Positions 32,361 to 41,082 of a stretch of 64,000 nucleotides of DNA are shown here, in pieces. The first letter of the stretch is position 1; each line of letters starts with the position of its first letter. Source of the stretch: Nonomuraea endophytica. GTDB taxonomy: Bacteria > Actinomycetota > Actinomycetes > Streptosporangiales > Streptosporangiaceae. Position numbers and translations under genes: made by a program. The stretch is from contig NZ_JACHIN010000001.1 in NCBI RefSeq assembly GCF_014203235.1, forward strand, positions 620,001 through 684,000, in the 5' to 3' direction. A model generated the notes under the pieces. It was not told the DNA's origin, ran no database searches, and saw only the letters and a program-made list of their open reading frames with translations.

Positions 32361-33386
32361 ATGCACCGCCCGCTCCACATGCTTCCCAAGGCCCACCTGC
32401 ACCTGCACTTCACCGGCTCGATGCGCCACTCGACCCTGATCGATCTGGCCAGGTCGCAGGGCCTGCATCTGCCGGACGCGCTGGAGGAGGACTGGCCGCC
32501 GCGGCTGCGCGCGACCGACGAGCGGGGCTGGTTCCGCTTCCAGCGGCTCTACGACATCGCCAGGTCCGTGCTGTCCACGCCCGAGCACGTCTACCGGCTG
32601 CTGCGCGAGGCCGCCGAGGACGAGGCCGCCGAGGGTTCGCGCTGGCTGGAGATCCAGGTCGACCCGTCGGGCTTCCAGCAGCGCTTCGGCGGGCTGACCG
32701 CGACGCTGGAGCTGATGCTCGACGCGGCCGCGCGGGCCGCCACGCACGCCGGGATCGGCGTCGCGGTGATCGTCGCGGCCAACAGGACCCGCCACCCGCT
32801 CGACGCGAACACGCTGGCCAGGCTCGCCGTCCAATACGTCGACCGCGGGGTCGTCGGCTTCGGCCTGTCCAACGACGAGCGGCGCGGCGCGGCCAGGGAG
32901 TTCGAGCGCGCCTTCCGCATCGCCAAGCGCGCGGGCCTGCTGTCACTGCCCCACGGCGGCGAACTGCTCGGCCCGCGCAGCATCGAGCAGTGCGTCTACG
33001 ACCTCGACGCCGACCGGGTCGGCCACGGCGTGCGCGCGGCGGAGTCGGAGCGGCTCATGGAACGGCTCGCCGACCGCCAGGTCTGCTGCGAGGTCTGCCC
33101 GACCTCCAACGTCGGACTCGGGGTGGCCGAGCGGGTGGCCGACGTGCCGGTGCGGAGGTTGTTCGAGGCCGGGGTGCCGATCGCGCTGGGCGCCGACGAC
33201 CCGCTGCTGTTCGGCGCGCGCCTGCTGCGCCAATACGAGCTTCTTCGCGAGGTGTACGGCTTCCGCGACGCCGAGATCGCCGAGGTGGCCAGGCAGTCGA
33301 TCAGGTCGTCGGCCGCCCCGGAGTCGGTGAGCAAGGAGATGCTCAAGGGCGTGGACGACTGGCTGGCGGCGCCGTCAGCGGAGTGA
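32361..33386 (+). CDS. add: Adenosine deaminase family protein
   Basis: This 341-residue TIM-barrel metalloenzyme deaminates adenosine to inosine or a related substrate. Expected metal ligands are His14, His16, His198 and Asp279, with Glu201 (HGGE) and His222 (VGHG) in catalytic positions; EVCPTSN is also present. The usual HAGE motif reads HGGE. The first motif is AHLHLHFTG, not the classic AELHVHLDG, so specificity may differ. AGGAG abuts this ATG, so the true start may be the ATG at 32379. It overlaps the convergent anti-sigma gene by 12 bp. Confidence 0.87.
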   Translation: MHRPLHMLPKAHLHLHFTGSMRHSTLIDLARSQGLHLPDALEEDWPPRLRATDERGWFRFQRLYDIARSVLSTPEHVYRLLREAAEDEAAEGSRWLEIQVDPSGFQQRFGGLTATLELMLDAAARAATHAGIGVAVIVAANRTRHPLDANTLARLAVQYVDRGVVGFGLSNDERRGAAREFERAFRIAKRAGLLSLPHGGELLGPRSIEQCVYDLDADRVGHGVRAAESERLMERLADRQVCCEVCPTSNVGLGVAERVADVPVRRLFEAGVPIALGADDPLLFGARLLRQYELLREVYGFRDAEIAEVARQSIRSSAAPESVSKEMLKGVDDWLAAPSAE

Positions 33387-34316
33387 GTTCGCGATCTCCG
33401 CGGCCCGGTTTTTGTCCTTGACCCCTTCGAGGCGGAACCCGATGCCACTCCGCTCCCACAGCAGGGTCTCCTCGGCCAGCCGCAGCGGGAGCGGGGTGTT
33501 GTCGCCGCGCTTGAGATAGCTGAGCCGGTGGGTGCCGGTGATCCACCACGCCTCGCCGTAGCGGAGCGGGACGTTGTCGGGCCAGGGCTCGCCCATCTCC
33601 TTGAGGAAGACCGGGCTGAACCCACCGTCGAACTGGTCCAGCCTGACGCCGCCCCAGAACATCGACACCACGCGGCCCTTGTCGCTGATCCTGACCTCGT
33701 CCGGCTCCCCCAGAACACTGGGCCGGTTGACCGGGAACTTCACCAGACCGGCGAGCTGATCCGGGGTGACCGTGCGCTCGCCCGGCAGCGGTGTCGGCGT
33801 CACGGCCACCGGCGGGGTGTCGCTGATGCGCAGCTCGATCCCGGCCAGCCGCAGGATGTGCGCGACCGCCGCCCTGCCCTGCGGCGTGCCCGCCGTGATC
33901 GCCACCACGACCGCGACCACAACCGCCGTGATCACCAACCGCCGCCGCCTGCCCGGGCGCCGCGCCCCATCCTCCCGCCCAGGCGGCCGCCGGAAAACAC
34001 CACGGCGCCCCCGAGAACCCGGCTCGCCCGGCACAGGTGAAGCCGCCCCGGCGCCATCCTCGGGCGCGCTGGGTCCGCCGCGCGGCGCAAGCTCCTCAGG
34101 CGGCCCCACCTGCTCGGCATCGCCGCCCTCGGCCCCGCCGGAAGCGCCGTGGTCGGTTTCGGTGGAAGCGTCGTCGGTGGAAGTGCTGCCATCGGCCTCC
34201 AGGCGGGCGCGTACGGCTGCCGCCACGTCGGAGGGAGGCGGCGCGGGCACGTCGACGGCGTCGCCGAGCGCGAGAAGTTCGGCTTCCAGATCGTCGAACG
34301 ACTCATGCGAGGTCAC
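33375..34316 (-). CDS. Membrane-anchored anti-sigma-like protein
   Basis: This 313-residue protein has an acidic, low-complexity cytoplasmic part (about 1–120, rich in Ser, Glu, Pro and Gly), a basic patch, one membrane helix (about 127–145) and an extracytoplasmic domain of about 165 residues (WGGVRLDQFDGGF, TGTHRLSYLKRG). It overlaps the ECF sigma gene by 14 bp, the typical sigma/anti-sigma coupling. No ZAS zinc motif. The sensed signal is unknown. Confidence 0.72.
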   Translation of the reverse strand: MTSHESFDDLEAELLALGDAVDVPAPPPSDVAAAVRARLEADGSTSTDDASTETDHGASGGAEGGDAEQVGPPEELAPRGGPSAPEDGAGAASPVPGEPGSRGRRGVFRRPPGREDGARRPGRRRRLVITAVVVAVVVAITAGTPQGRAAVAHILRLAGIELRISDTPPVAVTPTPLPGERTVTPDQLAGLVKFPVNRPSVLGEPDEVRISDKGRVVSMFWGGVRLDQFDGGFSPVFLKEMGEPWPDNVPLRYGEAWWITGTHRLSYLKRGDNTPLPLRLAEETLLWERSGIGFRLEGVKDKNRAAEIANSLR

Positions 34317-34842
34317 GGCCCACCTCCTCCCTTAGCCTGGCCAGCCCACGATGGGTGCTGGACTTGACGGTGCCCAGGGGCCAGTCGAGCACCTGGGCGG
34401 TCTCCGCTTCCGACAGCTGTAAGAAGTACCGGCAGACCACGGCCTGACGTTCCCGATCAGGCAACCGGCGTACCGCTTCCAGGAGCCGGGCCCGGCGGTC
34501 GGTGGCGACAGCCGTACCCTCTGGGTCGTCGGGGGCGGCGGCGTCGGCGCTCATGCTCGCCCGCAACGCCAGCTCGGTGCGGCGGCCGCGCGAGCGGGTG
34601 AGGTTGTGCGTCTCGTTGGCGACGATCCGCAGCAGCCACGGCCGGAAGGGCGCGTCGCGGCGGAAGGAGGCCAGGTGGCGGTAGGCCTTGACGAACGCCT
34701 CCTGCACGACGTCCTCGGCCTCGTCACCGGCGCCGAGCATGGCGGCGGTGCGGTGCGCGAGCGCGCTGTAGCGGGCGACCAGCGCCTCGTAGGCGGACAG
34801 GTCGCCGGACAGCGCGCGGGTGATCGCCTCGTCGTCGTCCAT
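34303..34842 (-). CDS. ECF RNA polymerase sigma factor
   Basis: This 179-residue sigma factor has region 2 (EAEDVVQEAFVKAYRHLASFRRDAPFRPWLLRI) and region 4 (RLPDRERQAVVCRYFLQLSEAETAQVL, then PLGTVKSSTHRGLARL). The ATG encoding MDDDEAITRAL matches the usual family start. A GTG six codons upstream (34860) is possible; neither has a clear Shine-Dalgarno. It is cotranscribed with the anti-sigma-like gene. Confidence 0.9.
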   Translation of the reverse strand: MDDDEAITRALSGDLSAYEALVARYSALAHRTAAMLGAGDEAEDVVQEAFVKAYRHLASFRRDAPFRPWLLRIVANETHNLTRSRGRRTELALRASMSADAAAPDDPEGTAVATDRRARLLEAVRRLPDRERQAVVCRYFLQLSEAETAQVLDWPLGTVKSSTHRGLARLREEVGRDLA

Positions 34843-34955
34843 GGACGAGACAGATTCCACCGCATGGCGGCCCCGCAGCGGAAGAGGTGAGCCTCATCGT
34901 TAAGCGGGCACTAGACTCTGGCAGATCCGTAGCCCCTTGAAGGAAACAAGGACTC

Positions 34956-35693
34956 ATGTCTTCTGGGTATGACCGTGTAGTGCAACCGGCGGCCGGTGAC
35001 GAGGCCCTGGAGAACCACCTAGGTGGCGACGAGGCCAAGAACTACCGGCAGTACGAGTTCGACATGGTCGCACCGCATGTCGGCCGCTCGATGCTGGAGA
35101 TCGGCTCTGGGCTGGGGCACTTCGCCGAGCAGTTCCTGCCGCGGCTGGACCGGCTGGTGGTAAGCGACTTCGACCCCTACTGCTGCGACCAGCTCAACAA
35201 GCGCTTCGCCGACAACTCCGACATCGAGGTCCTGCACTTCGCGCTGCCCGACCCGGTCCCGATGGAGGGCCAGGTCGACACGGTCGTCCTCATGAACGTC
35301 CTGGAGCACATCGAGGAAGACGCCGAGGCCCTGCGCTCGCTGGCCAAGGTCACGGCGCCCGGCGGCCGGATCATCATCTGGGTGCCCGGCTACATGCAGC
35401 TTTATGGAGACTTCGACCGCAAGGTCGGCCACGTGCAGCGCTACACGCCCAAGACGCTGACCCAGACGGTCATGCGCGCCGGGCTGGACATCGACGTGTG
35501 CAAGCCGATCAACTTCCTCGGCGGCATCGCCTGGTGGGCCGCGGTCCGCCGGGGCGGCGTGGGTTACCCGGACCCGCGTCTGGTCAAGATCTACGACCGC
35601 ACGGTGGTGCCGACGACCCGCTTCATCGAGCGCTTCATCCGGCCGCCCTTCGGCCAGACGGTCTTCTGCGTGGCCCGGGTCCCCCAGTCCTGA
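34956..35693 (+). CDS. Class I SAM-dependent methyltransferase
   Basis: This 245-residue protein has motif I LEIGSGLGHFAEQFL (47–61), an acidic loop (VVSDFDPY) and motif IV region VVLMNVLEHIEEDAEALR. The C-terminal third (RRGGVGYPDPRLVKIYDRTVVPTTRFIERFI) is like methyltransferases acting on membrane or glycan-linked substrates. Substrate is unknown. GAAGGAAAC precedes the ATG. A TAGACT at 34912–34917 could be its -10. Confidence 0.85.
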   Translation: MSSGYDRVVQPAAGDEALENHLGGDEAKNYRQYEFDMVAPHVGRSMLEIGSGLGHFAEQFLPRLDRLVVSDFDPYCCDQLNKRFADNSDIEVLHFALPDPVPMEGQVDTVVLMNVLEHIEEDAEALRSLAKVTAPGGRIIIWVPGYMQLYGDFDRKVGHVQRYTPKTLTQTVMRAGLDIDVCKPINFLGGIAWWAAVRRGGVGYPDPRLVKIYDRTVVPTTRFIERFIRPPFGQTVFCVARVPQS

Positions 35694-35694
35694 C

Positions 35695-36246
35695 TCAGCC
35701 GAAGGCCACGTCCTTGGTCTCCACGGTGCCGCCCTTGCGCCCCGGCGCGGTCTGGTAGCGCCAGTAGAGGTTGGTGTGGGCGATGACCTGCTCCGGCGCG
35801 GGCGCGCCCCAGGCGGACTGGTCTTCGGTGGTGTGCGCGTCGCTGACCAGCGTCGCGTCGTAGCCGCGGACGATGGCGCCGTGGAGCGTGGAGCGGACGC
35901 AGACGTCGGTCTGCGCGCCCACGACCACGAGATGGCCGATGCCGAGGCCGGACAGGATGTCCTCCAGGTCGGTGTCCTCGAAGGAGTCGCCGTAGAGCTT
36001 GTGCACGAGCGGCTCGGCCGCGTCGGGCACCAGTTCGGGCACGATCTGCCAGCTGTCACTGCGCAGGGCCATGTCCTCGTCGGAGTGCTGCACCCACACG
36101 ACGGGCACCTGCTCGCGTCTGGCCTTGTCCACGAGGTCGCCGATGTTGGCGACGACCGCGTCGCGCTCGTGGGCGCCGGTGACGACGCCGTTCTGCACGT
36201 CGATGACCAGCAGCGCGGTGTTGGGCCGGTCGGCGAGAGTGGTCAT
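35695..36246 (-). CDS. Isochorismatase-like cysteine hydrolase
   Basis: This 183-residue protein has the complete catalytic triad of the family: Asp16 (VIDVQNG), Lys83 (VHKLYGDSF) and Cys116 (GAQTDVCVRST). The ATG encoding MTTLADRP has AGGGGG upstream and is preferred to a start 26 codons earlier. Related enzymes hydrolyse isochorismate, nicotinamide or ureido compounds; the substrate is not evident. It converges with the methyltransferase and is divergent from the VOC gene. Confidence 0.88.
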   Translation of the reverse strand: MTTLADRPNTALLVIDVQNGVVTGAHERDAVVANIGDLVDKARREQVPVVWVQHSDEDMALRSDSWQIVPELVPDAAEPLVHKLYGDSFEDTDLEDILSGLGIGHLVVVGAQTDVCVRSTLHGAIVRGYDATLVSDAHTTEDQSAWGAPAPEQVIAHTNLYWRYQTAPGRKGGTVETKDVAFG

Positions 36247-36313
36247 GAAGCCCCCTGGGTCCGTAGTGACGGCCACACAGTAGCCGGTGGTCCCGACAAA
36301 ATAGAGTGGCCGG

Positions 36314-36694
36314 ATGATCCGCATCGAGCGTCTCGATCACCTGGTCCTGACCGTCGCCGACGTCGACCGGACCATCACGTTCTATACCGAGGTCCTGGGG
36401 ATGGAGCCGGTCGTGTTCGGCGGCGGCCGCAGGGCGCTGCGCTTCGGGCCGCACAAGATCAACCTGCACGCCGCCGGGCACGAGATCGATCCCAAGGCCG
36501 CCAGGCCCACAGCCGGGTCGGCTGACCTGTGCCTGGTCAGCGCGGTGCCGATCGAGGAGGTCATCGCGCATCTGGGCGCCTCGGGGGTGGCGATCGAGGT
36601 GGGGCCGGCGCCGCGTACGGGCGCGCTGGGCGAGATGACGTCGGTCTACTTCCGCGACCCCGACAACAACCTCATCGAGGTCTCCACGTACTAG
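36314..36694 (+). CDS. VOC family (glyoxalase/dioxygenase-like) protein
   Basis: This 126-residue protein has two beta-alpha-beta-beta-beta units. The first has RLDHLVLTVADVDRTITFYTEVLGM and the second TSVYFRDPDNNLIEVSTY. Likely metal ligands are His9, His54 or nearby, and Glu122. The family includes virulence-protein/fosfomycin-like and glyoxalase I enzymes; the substrate is unknown. It is 67 bp from the isochorismatase gene, divergent, and 53 bp before the acyl-CoA dehydrogenase. Confidence 0.85.
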   Translation: MIRIERLDHLVLTVADVDRTITFYTEVLGMEPVVFGGGRRALRFGPHKINLHAAGHEIDPKAARPTAGSADLCLVSAVPIEEVIAHLGASGVAIEVGPAPRTGALGEMTSVYFRDPDNNLIEVSTY

Positions 36695-36747
36695 GCCGCG
36701 CCTTCCGACATCCGCGACGGGGGCGTAACGTCGGCGGGAGGGCGCAG

Positions 36748-38610
36748 ATGAGCGACTATGCCAAGGCACGAGAGCTCGGCGAGCAGGCCCGTGAGACGGA
36801 GTGGAACCGGCCGAGCTTCGCGAAGCAGCTGTTCCTCGGGGATTTCCGGCTGGATCTGGTCTATCCGGTTCAGGCGGTGCCCGACGACGCGGCCAAGCGG
36901 GGGGAGGACTTCGTCCGGGCCGTCCGGAGATTCCTGGATACGCGGGTCGATCCGGCGGTCATCGAGCGGACGGGGGTCGTTCCCGACGAGGTGGTCAACG
37001 GGTTCAGGGAGCTCGGGGCCTTCGGGATCACGATCGCCGAGGAGTATGGCGGGCTGGGCCTGCCGTACCTCTACTACTGCCGGGCGCTCATGCTGGTCGG
37101 GTCGTACTGCCCGGCGCTGGCGACGCTGCTGTCGGCGCATCAGTCGATCGGGGTGCCGCAGCCGCTGAAGCTGTTCGGCACCGAGGAGCAGAAGCGGAAA
37201 TTCCTCCCACGCTGCGCAAAGGGCGAAATATCGGCGTTTCTTCTGACTGAGCCGGACGTGGGGTCGGACCCTGCCCGGCTGGCCACCACCGCCACCAAGG
37301 ACGGGGACGACTACGTCCTCGACGGGACAAAGCTCTGGACCACGAACGGAGTGGTCGCCGACCTGCTCGTCGTGATGGCGCGTACCGGGAAGAAGATCAG
37401 TGCCTTCGTGGTCGAGGGCGACTCGCCGGGGATCACGGTGCAGCGGCGCAACACCTTCATGGGGCTGCGCGGGATCGAGAACGGGGTCACGACGTTCGCC
37501 GGCGTGCGGGTGCCCGCGGCCAACCTGATCGGGCGCGAGGGCGAAGGGCTGAAGATCGCGCTGACCACGCTCAACACCGGACGGCTCTCGCTGCCCGCCA
37601 CCTGCGCGGGCAACGCCAAGTGGGCGGTGAAGATCGCCCGCGAGTGGAGTTCGGCACGGGTGCAGTGGGGGCGCAGCGTCGGCGAGCACGAGGCCGTGGC
37701 CACGAAGATCGCGTTCATCGCGGCCACCGCCTACGCGCTGGAGGCCGTCTGCGACCTGACCGCGCGCATGGCCGACTCGGCCGCCACCGACATCCGCATC
37801 GAGGCGGCGCTGGCCAAGCTCTACGCCACCGAGCTGTCCTACACCGCCCTGGACGAACTGGTCCAGATCAGGGGCGGACGCGGTTACGAGACCGCCGATT
37901 CGCTGGTGGCCAGGGGCGAGCGGGGCGTACCCGCTGAGCAGATGCTGCGCGACTCCCGGATCAACCGGATCTTCGAGGGCTCCTCGGAGATCATGAAGCT
38001 GCTGATCACCCGCGAGGCGGTCGACGCCCATCTGAGCGCCGCCGGTGAGCTGATCAACCCGGACGCCTCCCGCCAGGAGCGGACCCAGGCGCTCCGGCGG
38101 GCGACCGCCTTCTACGCCAAGTGGCTGCCCACGCTCGTGGCGGGCTCCGGCTCGCTGCCCGCGTCGTACCCCGACTTCGGCCCGCTCGCCCGCCACCTGC
38201 GTTACGTGGAGCGGACCAGCAGGAAGCTGGCGCGCTCGCTCTTCTACGGCATGTCGCGCTGGCAGGGACGGCTGGAGCACAAGCAGGCCTTCCTCGGCCG
38301 GATCGTGGACATCGGCGCCGAGCTGTTCGCGATGACGGCCGCCTGCGTGAAGGCCAGGGAGGACGCCGCCGACCTGGGCCGGCGCCCGCAGGAGCTGGCC
38401 GACACGTTCTGCCTGCAGGCCAGCCGCCGTATCCAGACACTCTTCTCCACACTCTGGGACAACAACGACGCGCAGGAGGTACGGCTGGCGCGTTACGTCC
38501 TGGAAGGCCGCTACACCTTCCTCGAAGAGGGCATCCTCGACCCGTCGGTCGAGGGCCCGTGGATCGGTTCGCCCGAGGGCGGGGAGAACGTGCGGAGAAA
38601 GATCCCCTGA
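36748..38610 (+). CDS. Long-form acyl-CoA dehydrogenase (VLCAD/ACAD9-like layout)
   Basis: This 620-residue flavoenzyme catalyses alpha,beta-dehydrogenation of acyl-CoA. The standard domain (about 45–430) has LLTEPDVGSDPA, LDGTKLWTTNG, QWGRSVGEHEAV and IRGGRGYETADSL. FEGSSEIMKLLI closes the core. A helical C-terminal extension of about 180 residues is as in very-long-chain enzymes. The ATG has GGGAGG. Electrons would go to ETF. The two halves suggest long-chain substrates. Confidence 0.92.
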   Translation: MSDYAKARELGEQARETEWNRPSFAKQLFLGDFRLDLVYPVQAVPDDAAKRGEDFVRAVRRFLDTRVDPAVIERTGVVPDEVVNGFRELGAFGITIAEEYGGLGLPYLYYCRALMLVGSYCPALATLLSAHQSIGVPQPLKLFGTEEQKRKFLPRCAKGEISAFLLTEPDVGSDPARLATTATKDGDDYVLDGTKLWTTNGVVADLLVVMARTGKKISAFVVEGDSPGITVQRRNTFMGLRGIENGVTTFAGVRVPAANLIGREGEGLKIALTTLNTGRLSLPATCAGNAKWAVKIAREWSSARVQWGRSVGEHEAVATKIAFIAATAYALEAVCDLTARMADSAATDIRIEAALAKLYATELSYTALDELVQIRGGRGYETADSLVARGERGVPAEQMLRDSRINRIFEGSSEIMKLLITREAVDAHLSAAGELINPDASRQERTQALRRATAFYAKWLPTLVAGSGSLPASYPDFGPLARHLRYVERTSRKLARSLFYGMSRWQGRLEHKQAFLGRIVDIGAELFAMTAACVKAREDAADLGRRPQELADTFCLQASRRIQTLFSTLWDNNDAQEVRLARYVLEGRYTFLEEGILDPSVEGPWIGSPEGGENVRRKIP

Positions 38611-38615
38611 CACAC

Positions 38616-38629
38616 CCGGTCTAGACCGG
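38616..38629 (+). promoter_or_regulatory. DasR-like palindrome 1
   Basis: CCGGTCTAGACCGG is a perfect 14-bp palindrome with the GGTCTAGACC core of the DasR-responsive element. It lies just after the dehydrogenase stop, 187 bp before the sugar-binding lipoprotein gene. Confidence 0.6.
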
Positions 38630-38654
38630 TTATGCCGGTTTGTGCGTTTGGAAG

Positions 38655-38686
38655 TTTTCAAACCGATACCTACCGGTATAGACCGG
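38655..38686 (+). promoter_or_regulatory. Sugar transporter promoter overlapped by DasR-like palindrome 2
   Basis: TTTTCA (38655–38660) and TATAGA (38677–38682), 16 nt apart, form a moderate promoter. CCGGTATAGACCGG (38673–38686) differs from palindrome 1 at one base and covers the -10, so binding would block RNA polymerase. Its centre is 57 bp from that of palindrome 1. Between them TTTGGAAGTTTTCAAA (38647–38662) is also partly symmetric. Confidence 0.5.
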
Positions 38687-38815
38687 CTGCTGAACAGAGG
38701 CTTACTCTGACGCAAACGCGGTGAGCTGTGGCTCTCGCACCCCCAAACCCTGTGGGCTGGGTCCGGGGCTGGTACGGACCAGCGTGACCCGTCCGACGAG
38801 AAGGCGGTATCTACG

Positions 38816-40093
38816 GTGAACATCAAGCTTGTGGGCGGCGCCGCTCTCGGCCTGGCCACCATGCTGGTCCTGTCCAGCTGTGGCGGTGGCGGAAGCTCGG
38901 GCACGCCGGCCGACGGCGGCAACACGGCCGCGGCCGGCGGCGCGGTCACGCTGAAGATGGTCGCGGCCGACTACGGCGACGGCCCCGGCGCGCCGAACTC
39001 CGGTGACAACTTCTGGAAGGAGGTCGTCGCCGAGTTCGAGAAGGCCAACCCGAACATCAAGGTCCAGGTCACCGTCATCAACTGGAATGACATCGACAAG
39101 CAGGTCGCGACCATGGTCCAGAACGGCCAGGCGCCCGACATCCTGCAGACCGGCGACTACTCCGGCTTCGTCAAGGACGGCCTGCTGCACAAGGTCGAGG
39201 AGATCGTCTCCCCGAACGTCCAGCAGGACCTGCTGGCCAAGTTCGCCGAGTTCGGCAAGGTCGACGGCGCCGCGTACGGCCTGCCGTTCGTCTCCTCCGC
39301 CCGCGCGCTGTTCTACAACAAGGAACTGTTCGAGAAGGCCGGCATCGCCGAGCCGCCGAAGACCTGGGACGAGCTCAAGGCCGCGGCCGAGAAGCTGAAG
39401 AAGTCCGGCGTCAGCCAGCCCTTCGGCCTGCCCCTGGGCCAGGAGGAGGCGCAGGCCGAGGCGTTCCTGTGGATGCTGGGCAACGGCGGCGGCTACAAGG
39501 ACGCCGCCGGCAAGTGGGCGATCAACTCCCCCGCGAACGTCGAGACCTTCACCTACGTCAAGGGCCTCGTCGACGCCGGCCTGACCAGCCCGAACCCCGG
39601 CACCAAGGACCGCAAGACGGTCTGGGAGGACTTCGCGGCCGGCAAGGTCGGCATGGCCAACGGCGGCCCCATGTCCATCCCGATCTTCGACAAGGGCGCC
39701 GTGAAGGACAAGTACGGCGTCGTGGCGATCCCCGGCAAGACCGGCCCACTCAACACGACCCTGGGCGTCATGGACTGGATCATGGCGTTCAACCAGAACA
39801 AGCACCCGGACGAGATCAAGAAGTTCTTCGACTTCTTCTACACCGGCCCGGCCGCCGAGAAGATCGTGGACCTCTACAAGCTGCTGCCCGTGACCAACGG
39901 CGGCATCACGAAGCTTTCCGGCGACGAGAAGCTCAAGCCGTTCCTCGACGGCCTGCCCAACGCCAGCTTCTACCCGTTCCAGGACCCCAAGTGGTCTGAG
40001 CTGAACACCCAGATCAAGCAGACCATGGGCGGCGCCGTGAAGGACCCGGCCAAGACGCTCGGTGAGCTCCAGAAGGTCGCCGAGACCGGCTGA
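38816..40093 (+). CDS. Sugar ABC transporter substrate-binding lipoprotein
   Basis: This 425-residue protein has a lipoprotein signal with the lipobox LSSC (Cys22), a Gly/Ser/Ala linker, then a cluster-D type solute-binding fold (KVQVTVINWNDIDKQVATMVQNGQAPDILQ). It is the first gene of a three-gene transporter. The family binds mono- or oligosaccharides. The DasR-like sites upstream suggest N-acetylglucosamine or chitooligosaccharides, by analogy with DasA. The GTG start has a distant AAGG; no better start is present. Confidence 0.9.
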   Translation: MNIKLVGGAALGLATMLVLSSCGGGGSSGTPADGGNTAAAGGAVTLKMVAADYGDGPGAPNSGDNFWKEVVAEFEKANPNIKVQVTVINWNDIDKQVATMVQNGQAPDILQTGDYSGFVKDGLLHKVEEIVSPNVQQDLLAKFAEFGKVDGAAYGLPFVSSARALFYNKELFEKAGIAEPPKTWDELKAAAEKLKKSGVSQPFGLPLGQEEAQAEAFLWMLGNGGGYKDAAGKWAINSPANVETFTYVKGLVDAGLTSPNPGTKDRKTVWEDFAAGKVGMANGGPMSIPIFDKGAVKDKYGVVAIPGKTGPLNTTLGVMDWIMAFNQNKHPDEIKKFFDFFYTGPAAEKIVDLYKLLPVTNGGITKLSGDEKLKPFLDGLPNASFYPFQDPKWSELNTQIKQTMGGAVKDPAKTLGELQKVAETG

Positions 40094-40161
40094 CCGGTCG
40101 AGGTGTGTACGGCAGGCGGCTCGGTGCCGGGCGCCTGCCGTACCTCCATGAAAGGGTTCGC

Positions 40162-41082
40162 ATGAAGAAGCTGGAGCCGCTCGCCTGGGTCGGGCCCGCG
40201 GTCTTGCTGATCGCCGGGGTGGTCATCTGGCCGGTGATCGAGATGATCCGCTCGTCGTTCCTGCAGATCAGCCGGTTCGGCGTGGTCCGGGAGGGCAACT
40301 TCCCCGACAACTACACGAAGGTCTTCACCTCGAAGGACTTCGGCGACATCATGGTCCGCAGCGTGATCTGGGTGATCGCGGTCGTCGCGCTCACCGTGCT
40401 GATCTCCCTGCTGCTGGCGCAGCTGTTCAACCAGAAGTTCCCGGGACGCAAGCTGGCCCGCTGGGCGCTGATCGCGCCGTGGGCGGCGTCGGTGCTGATG
40501 ACCGCGATCGTGTTCAAGTGGATGCTCGACCCCGAGGTCGGCGTCATCAACCTGATCCGGCGTGACCTGGGCGTCTTCCTGAACAACACCTTCGGCATCG
40601 AGCCGAGCTCGCTCGGGCTGCTCGGCGCGATGGGCGGCACCTCAGCCGACCAGCTCGGCCAGGCCTCCACCGCGATGCCGTGGCTGGTCTTCGTGGCGGT
40701 GTTCGTGTCGGTGCCGTTCACGACGTACGCGCTGCTGGCGGGCCTGGCCACGATCCCGGCCGACATCTACGAGGCGGCCAGGATGGACGGCGCCTCGAAG
40801 TTCCGCACCTACTGGTCGATCACGCTGCCGCTGCTGCGGCCCGCGCTGACCGTCGCGGCGCTGATCAACGTCATGAACGTCTTCAACAGCTTCCCGATCA
40901 TCTGGGCGATGACGAAGGGCCAGCCGGGTTACGACACCGCGACGTCCACGATCTTCATGTACATCCTGAAGGGCTCCGACATCGGGGCGTCCGCGGCGAT
41001 GTCGGTGGTGAACTTCGGCATGGTCATCGTGCTGACCATCATCTTCCTGCGGGTCTCCCGCTGGAACAAGGAGGTGGCGTAG
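40162..41082 (+). CDS. Sugar ABC transporter permease (MalF/DasB type)
   Basis: This 306-residue binding-protein-dependent permease has six membrane segments and the ATPase-docking EAA loop EAARMDGASKFRTYWSITLPLLRP. The ATG encoding MKKLEPLAWVG has AAAGGG 6 nt upstream; a longer frame begins at 40105 but lacks support. The second permease gene begins immediately after the stop. Confidence 0.92.
   Translation: MKKLEPLAWVGPAVLLIAGVVIWPVIEMIRSSFLQISRFGVVREGNFPDNYTKVFTSKDFGDIMVRSVIWVIAVVALTVLISLLLAQLFNQKFPGRKLARWALIAPWAASVLMTAIVFKWMLDPEVGVINLIRRDLGVFLNNTFGIEPSSLGLLGAMGGTSADQLGQASTAMPWLVFVAVFVSVPFTTYALLAGLATIPADIYEAARMDGASKFRTYWSITLPLLRPALTVAALINVMNVFNSFPIIWAMTKGQPGYDTATSTIFMYILKGSDIGASAAMSVVNFGMVIVLTIIFLRVSRWNKEVA

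Noticed and set aside
34037..34447. Arg/Pro-rich plus-strand frames opposite the anti-sigma gene
   Set aside because: Shadows of the acidic low-complexity part of the anti-sigma-like protein.
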